A stretch of 64,000 bases of DNA, from positions 248,001-312,000 of the forward strand of contig WACJ01000183.1 in NCBI GenBank assembly GCA_008973525.1. Reading direction: 5' to 3'. Positions 14,701 to 29,700 of the stretch are shown in pieces. Both the position numbers and the translations under genes were made by a program. Below the pieces are notes generated by a model, which was not told where the DNA came from, ran no database searches, and worked only from the letters and a program-made list of their open reading frames with translations. Position 1 is the stretch's first letter. Each line of letters begins with the position of its first letter. The stretch is from Stenopsyche tienmushanensis. Its lineage: Eukaryota; Arthropoda; Insecta; Trichoptera; Stenopsychidae.

Positions 14701-17700
14701 TTCAGTAAGCGGGAATTGAATGTTCCCATCCTGTGTCTTGACAACAGATCTACAACCCGAAGTTGAAGGACAGTGTTTAATTCGCAGAATGCCTTCATCA
14801 TATTGTCCATTCTGTATCAGAACTTCTATTTCGGACTCTACAACAAAATTATCATATTTTGATACAATAATTGTATAACATCAATATTTATAAATACAAT
14901 ATGGAATTAAAATGTTAAATTAAGTCAGCTTTCAATCAGGAGTAGAGCTATAACTCGAGTCATTGCTTTATAGGACAAATATAGGAAACCGATTATTATA
15001 TATTATAAATGACCGAAGAAATCTTTTGCAATATTTCCAATTTAATAATATACTGACACGTTATATAGCTCGATCCATTATTTATTGATCAAAAACATAA
15101 ATCGCATAGGCTGAAATCTTAAAATTACGCAAAACAAATATTGTTCACTGCGCTGCAAAATATTATTGCCATTTCAAATCATTTATAGCAATCGCATTTC
15201 TTTAATTCTTTTTTTTTTAAACAATCGCACACAACACATAAAGACATATTTTAAATTTAAATACCTGCAGCATCAATTGAATGATTCATCATATTTAACC
15301 CCTAATTAGAAAGCTAATAGTCTATTCATATTTATTAAGGGTCACTATGAACAAAGAGGGCAATTATGAAAAAAATAACTACGTATGTTTTAATTATACG
15401 TCCATTGCTAATAATCATTCAGTAGCATTAAGAATAATATTAAATCACCATCATTAGATGAAAACACAAGAAATTCCATTTAATATATTAGATAATTCAA
15501 TGCAATTAAGATATGCATATTAAGCATTTTAAATTCACAATATTATTCATTTTAAGAACATCGCATTTTAAAGCATTTAATTATGAAAATTCTAAAGTAA
15601 AATTACTGTTGAAAAACGTTGGCAGTACGTCTATTTTATTTTAGCTTTTTTTTTTAAATTTCCTGCAAGTAATTACGGACAGTTATTTTACTTCAGTATT
15701 TGTCAAAATGCATACTTTCAAATAAAAGTAATTTGTTACCAGGATAGCTCGGCTGATAATACTGCACAATGAACACATACTGATCTTCATATGGAACCTT
15801 TGAATTCACATCGACAACCGGAGTGTCAGCATTCAAATAAAGTAGTTCTGTGGTATTGTCATAAATATTCCATGGTTTGCTCTTCACTCCGCCTTCGGGA
15901 CCAGGTTCAACTACAATCTGTAATCATTGAATTCGTAAATGCTATAAGTTTTTCAATTCCATAAATTCCTTATTTATGAAAGTTATTCAAATGATAAACT
16001 TATAAAAATATTTGTAATATGTGATAACACGATTGATTCGTAAATTGATATTAATCTCGATCAGTGTTCTTTTTGAACCTTTTTGAAATCATGGGGCACT
16101 TTTGATCATGGGGAAAAATGGCGATGCACCAGAATTAAGAAATAAAAAAATTATGTGGACAAAGTTAAATATTCTATTATTACGGAAATAATTCCCTCAG
16201 GATTGTTTTCATTAACTTTCATAATTTCATCAACGACTTTTTCGGTTTTCATTATTTTGCAAAATTTTTCGTTTTTACCAATTTTTTCACGGTTCAACGG
16301 TTAAAAACCACTGATCTAGATACAAATGAGATGTCATAAACATGAAAACTAATAACATGGTTTTACAAACCTTTTTGGAGTCAGGTGCAACTGGGAATTC
16401 ACTTTGAATGCATTTGCCTTTTTTTCGTAGGCATACAGCTTGTGGTTTAATATAATTTAAATGCCATTTATCATACGGTACAGCCACAATCGATTTTATT
16501 CCTGCTGATGTGTTTGGTTGTCCCTAAAATCGTACAATTAATTTAGCACAATCTCTGATTTTGAAGCGAAAATATTGATATAAGACTATACCTTTATATT
16601 TATGCGAATATAATTATCATCAATATTAAAAATTTGAATTCTTCCCATGTCATCTAACAAAGCTTGATGACAAGAAAAGGTGTAGGGGCAAGAGTCCAAA
16701 ACTATTGTAGATTGGGCTTGAATAGATTTTCCTTGCACTGAAACGGAAATTTCTCCACCGCCTTCTGCCATTAATTCTACTGGAGTTATATAGTCAACTA
16801 AATAAATATAATCTCCAACTTTAGCCATGGTTAAATCTAATGATAACTCTTGCTGCTCATTATTAACTAATGGTATATTAGATTCCTGGAGTTCATTCAA
16901 CTAAAATTGTACAGAATTTGTTTAAATATGAATAATTTCAGTAATTGCTTTAATTTTGGTTTAAAATAATAATACTAGCCTGGGCTTGATCAACAAAAAT
17001 TTCTATCGGAGTTCTCTCTCCGTCCCTTACAACAAAGCTTCCAGCACCTCGAACTGAATCAAATGATGATATATTCGGATAACCAAAGTGTCTGCATAGA
17101 CCTTTTTCGCCAATTATACATGGATTTTCAACATTTTGTGTCAATACAGTGGCTTCATAATAAGCAGATGGTATTAGTACAAAGTAATCCTATGAAACAT
17201 TGTTAGAATAAATATGTAATGAAATAATAATGTTTATTTTATATATTTTAATAAAATTTAAATATAAATAAATACCAGGAAAAGTATTTTATCTGTTTTA
17301 ATAGTGACCATCCATTTTGTGGGATTTAATACGAATGGAGATGGGCTTTTACCATTAGCTCCAGAAACAGTCACAAAGCGAGGAGTCGTCGTTGGTTTCA
17401 ATAAGACATCAAAGCTAAAATTTCAAAGATAGCATTTATGTAAAATGTATTTAATTATAATCTTCAATATAGTTTTATTAATTTTACCTTTGCTCAGTTT
17501 CACTTTCTGGATTTTCAGGAGTCATTAAAATTTTTGCCATAATTGGATTGGGACCTGGATTGACATACCTTAGAATCATTCTATATACAGATGACTTTTC
17601 TATATATACTTCCTGACGAACTTCATTCTGTAAATTTTAACAAATTCAAATAGAATTTATTATAATCATCAGAGTATAGTAATAATTAATAATATATTTA

Positions 17701-20700
17701 TTAAATATACAACTTTCACAGTTAATACTATATATATGAAATATTCATGAGATGATGCTACCTTCAATATCGAGCGAATGAGGAGGTGAATGTATGATAC
17801 AGACGAAATGGATGTAACCCCTTTCCTATGAATGGATATTGAAGAGGCCCATAGTTCTGTAGTGGACTGTTAGTGGCTGCACTATGATGATATGATATGA
17901 AATATTAACCCTTTGTGCTCGAGTGGTGCTTCTCAGGCACCACTCAGATCGATGCAGTAAATTGAGCGATAATGGTGTTTATTTAGGTTTAGCCTAATGA
18001 ATATTGCTTCACAAGTCTACTCCTGGCCTTTTGTGGATCATGTTATGAGATGTCGAGTGCCACAATGCATTATTTGGGTTACAAAGATGTCTTATCTCAA
18101 AAACACTCGTGACCACGGGTCGGACTCTGCCTTCGACGTTAGTTTGAGCTTAACATTTTTGGCAATCAGAATATTTCTCTCAAAGTTACTGAGCCCAATA
18201 AGCAAGAAACACGACAAAAAAATTACTTCTTGTGAAGATGAGTTCAATTTTTCAGCAATAACAAACGAAATTACATCTCTACATAGCCAGCTTATCCATG
18301 GGAACGAAGACGGAAGTGATGAAGATAGCGATGACGTTAGAGGTATAAGAAGACGAAAAATCCGAATAATTTAGAATGGACACTGTGCACAGAATCCGAA
18401 GAAATCCCCACAAGAATACTGTTTGTATCCGGTGAAAGACAACCTAGTACAGCTTCTACTTCGCAGAGCAGTTCTGAAGGTATCCGACTAAATGAGAAGC
18501 TGCATGTTATTTTGATTGGACAAAAAAGAGATTGCAAGGTTTGTTCCCAACAAACCAGGCCTGGCCAAAAACGACAAACTGCCTACTAAGCCATAAGCCA
18601 AGAATGCACTTTGGAGATTGTTTTATAAAATACCATAAAAAGCAAAAATATAAAACGTAATATTTAACAAATATCCTTCAATGAACTATTATTCATTAAA
18701 TAAACGGGAGCAGCTGACTGCTTTCAATAGTTCAATTGTGTCTAAAATTATTCTAAGTTAACTGTAAAGAACTTATTAAATAAGCGGGAGAGGCTGATTG
18801 CTCTCGAGTTGCTGATTCACCCAAGCGAAAAAGGCCTTGGGCCGATCTTCTTCTTAAAATGCCATATCCGTTATCGGACATAGACGATCGCCATGGGACG
18901 GTTCATGTGACGGTTTCCTATTTGCCATTTATTACCCATTATTCTAATTTCTTACCATCAATCGATTTTTGCATGCACATTTATCATTCCTGATTTATTG
19001 ATAAAGTTGGTATTTATAATCCGTCTAAAGTAGACATGCCAAAACTATGGTGTAGTAATTTTACCATTATAATTATGGTGATTGTCAAAGCCTTTTTTCT
19101 AAATAACGGTGTTCATACATGAAATACAGCTCTATATAGAAATTATAAATCAACAAAAATCAACATATAACCAGTTTATCAAATTCAATATTTAAAAAAT
19201 CACCTGAAGCAATGAAAAAACAGCATAGCCCTTCCATGAATAACCAGGAAAATCTGTCTGTGAAAATGCATATCTGACTGGACTTTCAGAAGGTGTCATA
19301 CCGTCTTCTACTTCATATTGGAATTGGTGAAGTGTGGGAAAGTAATGTATATCAATAGGTTCATTACACCGTAAACCTGTAACTCTTGGCTTGCATGTAC
19401 ACTGCCCACTTTCTTTGTTACATACATTATTAACGGAACCACCAATATCACAACTACAATCTGAAATTCGTGGATAATTAAAGTTACATTTAATAAAGCA
19501 ATAAAAATCATAGGAGATAAAAAAAGCGACACATTAAAATCATAAAATATACAAATCGGCAATATCTACCTGTACATCCAAATACATTTTCTTTGCTTAA
19601 ATTGTAAGTACCATCGATGCAGGTATCACAACTTCTTTCTCCAACTGAATACTTGCAAACACAGTTTCCTGATTTAGAATCACACACCCCAATACCACTC
19701 TGACTTCCGGGTCGATTACATTCACATTCTATAATTTATATTATTAAATTAACATTAATGCTAACAAGATTGAAGAAAGGCATTGGAAACATCATATGTG
19801 TATTTTAATATAGAGCTAATTTAATAAAAATAATTAACATCTATTTTTATAAAGATATTTTTTAACCTTGACATCCTAATTCATTATTCTGTTGAAGATT
19901 CCAGAATAGAGGTCGACACTGATCACAAATTCTACCATGAACTCTTTCTTTGCATTGACAAAGTTCACCTGCTGGAACTGATCCACATCCTATAATTGAA
20001 AAAAATAATGAAAATATTTGAATTATGTTAATGCCTCCTCAACATTCATAAGAAAGGCTTTCATCCATCTCGTCTTTTTTTTAGTAGTTTTCTAGTTTTT
20101 TTAAAAACAACAATTTTTCTTGAAATCCATAAGAAAACTACTCGAGAAGATCGTGTTAATTTTACTGAAATGGGCTTTCTGAAGTAAATTAATGCTATGA
20201 AGTGAGATTTGTCATTCACCCTTTTTCAAATTGGGTTTGATTGTTATTCTTCCTACTCTTGCTTTGAGTTATTCTATGTTGAACTAGCAGAATATTGTGC
20301 AGTATTTTTACGACAAGTTAAATCTTTTTCATTTCAAGTCAAACCTTTTCAATTCAAATTAAACCTTTTCAGGTTTCATTTCAAATTAAACAAAATAAAA
20401 ATGATTGTCTTAAGAATTTCTAAACTTCCTTGTTGAGAATAGGACGATACTTATACACAAAAAAATTGGCACAAACTATGACATTCTCAACCAAATTGTG
20501 ATTTTAGATATATTCTAATCACAAAACAAACAAAAATTTTACCTGCAAAAGATTGAATTACACCCTTTGGATCACAATTGCATTCTTCACATAAAGGAAA
20601 ATTATAATATCCCTCTTTGCATATACTACATTGGAAATTATCAAAGTTTTCTTTGCATTGACACTGTCCATCAGAATCGCAAGTGATACCAATCGCACCA

Positions 20701-23700
20701 TGAGTATCACAATTACATGCTGAAAAATTAGTTATATTTTAAATTAAAATTCACATACACTATGAATATATATTTTTATCATTAACAATATCCAATCACG
20801 TTTAGTAATTATTTGAAAGGTAAAATTATTTTTTTTATATTTACTTACAATCACACTTTGGATAATTATAATGTCCAGGTGAACAACGGTCACATTGTTT
20901 TCCGGCAAAATTAAAAAGGCATGTACACTTTCCAAGAGCGTCACAAACAGTTGAAGTTGAACCGTTAATAGAACATTTACACTCGACACATGTAAGATCC
21001 CTATCACGAAGTTCACTATAGTACCTGCAATATTATTTTAAAAAACTCGTTATATATAAATATTTTAGAATTAAATTATGATCTTTTTATAATTGAATCA
21101 TAGGAGTGTTCTTACTCAGGAAGACATTGATCACAACGTGCACCACCGAATCCTTCTTTACAGAGACATTCGCCAGTTACATTGTTGCAATTTTCTGGTA
21201 GAGTACCGCTGGTAACACAAAAACAACCTGAAATAAAATAATGTTTAATAAATTAGCTCGTCCTAATTTCCTTCTATTCTATTTGGTACGATAAATGTTT
21301 AATAATAATACTTACTAGTACAAGAGGGATAATTGAAAAATCCAACTTCGCATCTATCACACGCCCGTCCAGCAAAACCAGGTCTGCATGTACAATTTCC
21401 ACTTATTTGGTCACACACTGGTGAAAGAGATCCGGGCGAAGCACACTTACAATCTGCGTAAATTAAATATTTATACATTATCATGCTTTAACATTGCTAA
21501 ATAATTATATTATTATTTTAAATTTTATATCTTCGCCAAATTTGATCCTTAAAAAATGGACGACATTTATAAGAATTGTTATTTAAATGTTTTTAATGAT
21601 TTTACATTTAATATCTGATAAATAGAAATTTAGTTATCTTTTAATTTTACTATTTAGAATTTCAAAATTAACAATAATAGCAAAATATATGAACACATTA
21701 CATACGGGAACCATATTAATGAGGGAAACCGGTTTAGGAAGCAGTTTTTTTTAGTATTTCTTTTTAAAAAAAAACTCATTTATTAACTAACAACATGCTA
21801 ATTAAACAACAAAAAAATCATACATTTGTGGTAATTATTATAAATAATGCATTTTTAAGATAAAAGTTAAGTTAAAGTGATAATTACATACCTTCACATT
21901 TTGGGAAGTTATAATAGGAAGCAGCACACGTTTCACAAAAATTCCCACCATAATTTGATTTGCAAGGACACTAAAACCAACAGATTAGTTACATAGAGAA
22001 AGTATAAGGAACATTATAAACATTTGACGCATCATATAACATGTCAGTTAATAAGTTCATGATTTAAGATTTTTTCTTGCGGGATGTGACAATGAATAAA
22101 ACACGAATGCATCACTACACTCCAGAGTCAAATCGACAGTCAGCTGAGTGGACAGTAATCGGCGAAATAATGAGAAATTAAATTAGAGTAATATTTACAA
22201 TTCCATCAGACGGTTCACAGAAGTCTCCGTCTGTTCCATTCAAATTACATATGCAAGGTTTACAATCTGGATAGTCGAAATAGCCATAGCTGCATGAGTC
22301 ACACAGCGGACTTTGAAATTCTTTACGACATTCACAACGTCCTGTATTTTCAGCACAGTTTCCGGTAGAATAGAAGTAGTCGCAGTTGCAAGCTAAAAAA
22401 AATCATGCACAGTGCATAAATTTACACATAATCCTGATTTTTTTAGTACTGTCAATATTTCATTCAAATATTTTTTAAATATTCATACGTTGACAAACGT
22501 CTATTTCATTCCAATCTTTATCGGCTGGCTTGAAGAATCTAGGTATGCATTTGTTACAGTTTATTCCTTGTGTATTATGCTGACAATTTTTACAGATACC
22601 GCCACCTTCATAGTTTCCATGAATATCCAAAGATAAACGTTGAGCATCTATCTTCGAATCATATTCACATTCAGTTGAATGGTTAAAACAGTTACATGCT
22701 GAAAACATGGAAAAAAAATAAGATTTACAATTTTATAATTGATTAAAGCGATTTCGTTATCAATTTATTCTTCTTACGTTCACAAACAAACTTTTCCCAT
22801 TGTTGAGATTGTCTCCATGCTTTTTGTTCAAAACCTGGACAGCATCTTTCGCATTGAGGGCCACAAGTATGATGTTGACATCTACATTGTAATTTGTTTG
22901 GGTCCACAGGATCCGGAATATCACATGTCATAGCGTGACCATTACACATGCAGCGTCCGCCTATACTTATATCTTTGATCGAGTAGAAATACTGAAATGT
23001 CGATAAAACTTATTAAAATGTAAATAAGCATAGGAAAGAATATTTTAGTTCGTTCAAATATATTAAATAATGACCCGCCGAGTAACAGTAGGATCCTGTC
23101 TTTCAACAGACATCAAATGTCCTAGTAAAGTTTTTGTTCTTAATAAACGTAGTCGAACATTTGTAGCTCTTGTCCATTCTTGAAGTACTGATGAATTGAA
23201 ATACATGTTTGACGATGGACGATTATTTAACAGCGAAATAGGGATCTAAAAAGAACAAAAAACTAATAAAGAAGCAATGTGATTCTAAATATTTTCCTGT
23301 GATTTAATATGACAATAAATACCTCACCACCTTCCAATGGGACTATTTTTGAGTATTCAGTATTGCATATAACCGAATCATCTCGAGTTATTGGCAGTAA
23401 GCTTTCTCGGCCAAAATGCGTTTCACAATCACTAAAAATAGTATTATTTGTAAAATAGTAATATTTCTCAAAAATTAATGAATATCCATATTCTAAATAT
23501 ATCAATCTTTATGAAATGTGAAGTGAAGAATTTTTATTTATTTATTTTACAACGTTTCCTTCATTTTCAACATAATCATATTTTTTAATAAATTCACTGA
23601 AAATTATTTGGACCTGGTACAACACTTTTGAAAAATACCTTCGGACCGCAAAGGGTTAATGTAAATATAGTATACTTTTCGCTTTCAAAATAATAATTTT

Positions 23701-26700
23701 CTACTTGCAACTTAAATTTAAATTCAGTTTATGCAATTAAGATTATTAAAAAAAAAGGAGCTTTTACCCTATGGAATCTGAGAAATACTGCCATGGTGTA
23801 TATGTTTTGCCATAATCTGATGATTTTTCTAATGCCCAAAGACCTGGTCGTGGTGAATTGCCCATACGCAAGAAAACATAAGCAACATGAAACTCCTGAA
23901 AAAAAAAATGTAATTAGCGTTAGGTAAATTAAATATAATGATCTGATACAATGAAGTTACAAATGATCATTGTACATGATATAGATATTGTATTATAAAT
24001 GACAAAAATATTACAAAATATCCAAGCTTTTAATTTTCTGCACTGACATTACAAGAAAATATACATTTAATGAGAAAAGGACTAGTAATGGGTAAAATGA
24101 CTTTTTGAATGAAATAACTCAAAAAACAAACACAATCAAATAAATTCAAAAACAGATTATTCCAATCGAAATGCGCTTTAATATATTGCATATTCATATG
24201 CGATAAAACAATATTTATAATTTAATTTCACAGTTTATACTTGATTTTCGTAGTTATAGAATTTGGACAGAACTCCTACATATTATTTTAAATTTAATAA
24301 ATATTCGGAAATGAACAGCATTATTTTTGACCATAACGTCATAATAAAAATTTGAAAACCCGACGAGTATTATTAAATCTATATGGAGAAAATAAATCTA
24401 TATGCAATATAAAAATAAATATTTTTAAAAAATATAAACTATTGTTGAAAATGTATCGATAATAAATAATTCGCTCCACTAATTAACAATTAATAGATTT
24501 TCTAAGCAGATATAATAATTTTTTTAAACTTGTTTATTACCTCAACGAGTCATATATTTGTTATTAATTAAATAATATAACAATAATAATTAATATTCTT
24601 TTTAAAATGTTTTTTTTTACCTTTAACTTTTCATAATCAATAATAATTTTGGATTTTAGGTCTAATGTTCTTAAATAAGTTTGAATAAAAACACTATAAT
24701 GGATTTAAACAAAAAATAAGATAGTTATTAATCTGACATTTGTAAAGAAGTTGCTGCTCATTAAAAAGGCTGTTAGAAGCTTTGATAGCGAAAGCGGATA
24801 AAAATGACAGATGTTCAAATGTCAAATTTTGTTCGCCCTCCGTTACATTATTTAAATCTTAGACTTGGAATTGATTGAAAATATCTTCATAGTTGAAGTA
24901 CGTAATCTGGTATCACTAAGTGTAAAAATCTCAGCATTTTCAATACCTTGACATATGGCTAGTGTCATTTTTAAGTAATTGTTGAGCTTGATCCGCACAA
25001 ATTCAAACAAATAGTGAAATATGCGACAAGCGCCCCCGCCATCCTATGAGATAACTTTTAAACAGTACTGAAGATAACGTCCACTTCCGTCCTAGATACA
25101 GTTTCGTAGTAAATCAGACGTGCCCAATGTTTTGTTCAATGTTCAGTCTGATATTGAGCTTTCAAATATTTCGATAGTATTCTCCCTTCAAAAATTGGCG
25201 GAAAATATCTCTTAACGTAATATCAATATAAAAACTGAATATCCAGCTATTATACTCTCAATATATAGGGTATTTAATAAGGACGTTCGATTTTTAAATA
25301 TACAACAAATTGAATTTGAGATGTCCACTCAACTATATTTTTATTTGAAATATTTTTTTATGGCATTAAGTATGGAATATAGCGTCGTTCAAATGTCCGT
25401 CGTATCTTTGCTTGGTGGCACGTATTTGGGAGGTTCAATTTTCGACGACGCTGTCACATAAATCTGGTTGAATTTGCGGGATAGCGTTCGTCATGTTGAC
25501 TTTGAGGGCACAAATTGTTTGCGGTTTATATGCGATTTAAGATAGTTCCAAAGGCGATAAATCGCATTAAATAACTTCAAATCGCTCATGCGGAATGTCC
25601 ATTGTGGCATGCGCCGTATGGCACGTAGCGTCGTCCTGTTGGAACCACATGTCGTTGATATCCTTATCATCCAGTTTAGGTTACAAAAAGCTGCTTGTTA
25701 TCGATCTGTAGCGCTCATCGTTGGCGGTTACTGCAATGCCAGTTTCATTTTGGAAGAAGTACGGACCGATGATTGCATCAGATCAAAATTCGTACTAAAC
25801 AGTGACTTTCTCGGGATGCATTTGGTGCTGGTGTATCTCATGTGAATTGATATCGTCCCAAATCCGAGAATTGTACTTGTATATTAATTCATCCAAAAAT
25901 GGACCTCGTTGCTAAAGATTATTTTTAGGCGGAATTTTATTCAACTTTAGATTTTTAGTTTTTAGAGTTGTTTTAGGTCAGTTGAATTTTATGCGGGCGC
26001 AGATCCGTATGGCCCGACGCAAAAATTGACTGCTTCGGGTTTTCCTGTACACTCTCACGCACAGCAGCGATGTTTTTAACAGACCTTGCGTTTCGGTGAC
26101 GTACTGATTATTTATCAAAGCGCTTGACCACCAAACGTCGAATAGACAACTCGGCAGGACGGTTATGAAGAGGATAAAAATCACCTTTCTCGAACAGAGC
26201 ACTGATTTTGAAAATATAATTTGCACACGTTGTTCAACGCTATAACATTCCATAATAATTTGTCATATACTGTTGAACAATTTTCTAATGTATAAAAATG
26301 AATTGGGCTTTGTTCGTACGAAATGTGCTGCCATACCGCTCATCGGATTGCGATAAAAGTTCATCCACTTATTGCTAAAGATTGCGCGAGTAACATAGGC
26401 ATAGTCTAATATACAAAAATAAAAATTTGTTTGTTCGTATTTTTTGCGCTGCCATACCATTCATTCGATTGCAATAAAACTTTGTCAACTTATTGTTTGC
26501 ACTTTCTCAAATAATATTGGAATAGTAAAAATCGATGTTTGTTATCCAAGAAATCGATGTTTCATTGCTAATTAAATTATAAACGATGTTTTTAGAATTA
26601 GTACTTTTGTGGCAGCAACGCGCCGGGTACCAGTTAGGGTATCACAATAAATTTGATAGATGTTGCCTTAATAACATGGCCGCTATAATTTAACAAATTT

Positions 26701-29700
26701 CGAGCGTCCTTATTGAAAGACAATGAGTCTATAATAACAATGAGTCTTGCAAAGAAGTGAAATAATAAATAGCATGCTTAGAAAGTTAGGATCACATTAG
26801 GAACTATGATCCTTGAAATAGTCCACGTTTGCATGGCTTATATGACGTTTCTATGATTAAACAATAGGCATAATCGATAATCATTACAAATTTATAAAAT
26901 TTAAAAAGAATGGAAAGAATAAAACGATTTTTTGTACCTGATTTTTTTGTATCGTGATCGAATTATAAAGAGAGTTTGATTTCAAAAATTATTGGAGCAT
27001 GTATTTATTTTTAAAATACGATTCAACAAATACTGGTACTTCGATACAGTAGATCTGAATTACAATCGCAAGTCTCTCCAAGTCATTTCGTTTGTATTTT
27101 AGGCGGAACTTTTCATCACCTGGCTGAAGATATTCCTAAAAGGAACTGTTTTGTTATCTTTATTGACATATTTGGTCGCAAATAAATAAAACCGGCAATA
27201 AAGCATTACTGAAGTCAATCTAAATTAAAAATTTGAATACTTGCGAATCTATCTGCTAGCCCTAAAAATTGCTGACAGTTTTTGCTCATATTACCATCAT
27301 CAAAATAAAAACAACCGCAAATAAAGCTTTGAGTTGCGCCATGGTTATATATAGCGATTACCATGGTTGTATTTATAAATGCCAAATTATGACATTAAAG
27401 CGCTTCAATAATGTGTTTCGCTGAATTTACTGTATGTAATGCAGGATCGTTACATCAGAAGCCTTAAAAATGTCAAATTTGTCGGATTTTTTTTTCAGCC
27501 AAGAATAGTAGTGTTTGATTGTCTCATTGAGTCAAAGGCTTTGGATATTTAATTTAAATACTGGATGATGTAGTAGAAAATCTGCTTAATGTTCCAGTGG
27601 ATTAATGTTAATACAGTAGATCCGCGATAATCCGGACCTATAATATGAAACCTTGTATTGTCTATGATATCTCATCATTTTTGTAATTTTTCGGAAACGG
27701 TGCTCTATAATCCGACAATGCCTTGCAAAACGCTTGTCGGATTACCGCGGGTCTCCTGTACTTTGTGCTGAAATATGAATTAACGAAATCAAGAATTTAT
27801 ATACCTACATTATTAATCGCCTCTGAATTTATTTAGTCAAGAGCAACAAATCAATTAAAATCTGATTTTAGCTAGAAAATATTGATATTTCCCCCAAAAT
27901 AATTTTTTTCAGAAAAGTTCCGGATTACAAGGGGTCGGAGGCAATACTCTACAGTCCAACAAATTGGACAATCCGACATCGCTTTGTAAAACGCTTTTTT
28001 TATTCTAAATGATTGTTCATGGATTGTAAAATAATCTACGACAATCCTATTGTAGAACACAGCTAGAATTTTTTAAAAAAAATGTGTGTAAATATTGATA
28101 ACCCATGCGAATTAAATGTACATATTTTAGATGTTGAAATGTAGTAGATATTCTATAAAACAAGCATAAAAATAGCTGAATATTATTGCAATTTTTGGAT
28201 ATTATTTTCATTGAACTTTATTAATATTTTTCATATACATACTTTATAGTCTTGTTTTACACTATTTTTACCTCCATGTTGATTTGTCAAAGCCAAATTG
28301 TACGATGGAATCGTAAAATAGATTTCTGCAGACTGTTTTGAAATTATTCTAAATATAATAAATATGCAAACAATTCCAATCTCCCAAACTAACTCAATTG
28401 AGTTCCAAATATGCATTTAATATCAACAAATATCTGTTCCAAGAGACGTTTATTGTAAACTTATATCTATATTAAGTCGAGACTTGACTTTTGACCGCTG
28501 TATAAAAATAAAATAGGTGGTCTACAGTGTGAATTACAAACACACTTTACAAACGAGTTGATTTTTATATCTATATCACACAACAAATTAAGAAGATATA
28601 AAGCCACAAAAAATTACATTTTACTCCAAATTAAACTCGAACACATGCTAAATAATTATCCCACCGTTGTTTTTGATGGAAGTGATTTAGCAATTGCGGA
28701 ATTGATTTTGATTTTACTACGGTAATCAGAATTGTCGAATGATGTCTGAAATTGGACCATGCTTCAACTTTTTGAGGAGCAAATGAGAAAAATATGGCGA
28801 TTGAAACATGGCAAAAACCTTCACGAACCATGGAGATTTCATATTCATTCAGTTATTATGGGATAATTGATTAAGTGATTGTACCCGGAGAGCTGATTTT
28901 AGTATTCGCATTTAAAATGACGATTTCCTCTCGCCTATAATTGATCTCTAATTAAGAATCGCAGTCTAGTGTAAAATGTGATTTTAAAATATAATGTCGA
29001 CAGTTTACTGTACCGGAAATGCGCATATTGTAGGCGTTGAAAGGTCTTTGACTTTTGTAGAGTTATACTTTAACTAACCCCAGCGGTATTTCTAAATAGA
29101 ACAGATTCTAAATTAGGACCCCATAAATGAAATGCCATTGGAGTTTTATCTCATCTCGACTTATTTCTCAAAATGTTTCCTCAATCCATGATGCTTCTGC
29201 ACGAAGCGAGACAAGCTCTCCAAAAACCGCGATCATATTTACGATTTCGATCAAATATTTACAATAGTGATATCGCAAGAAAAAATTGCGACTATTGATA
29301 TTATTATCGGAGCATTGCCATATTCTTAAAGCAGATAACATTTGATTGATTATAGACGAGCATTTGAGACGAGCTTTCATACGGACGATTCAACAATATT
29401 AACACCGTAAGATGCAGCGCGATAAAAACGATGTATAATTGAGGGAGATAAAAATTAGGCTAATTGTATCAAAGATCTACTGCCCTAGAAAGCGATTTCA
29501 TATATGTAGGACGACTAAATGTCATAATAAGTGTCCTGGATTTTCCGACCATTTTGTGCGAATTAATTTCATTGCCTTTGTTCCCATTCTTCAATCCTAA
29601 TATCAAGGAATGCAAACTTCAAGAGCACTTTAGGGCTGCCTTATTAATTGAGACAAAATATCGTCTTGAATTTGTCAGATGACGATTTGTTAGAAGTCAT

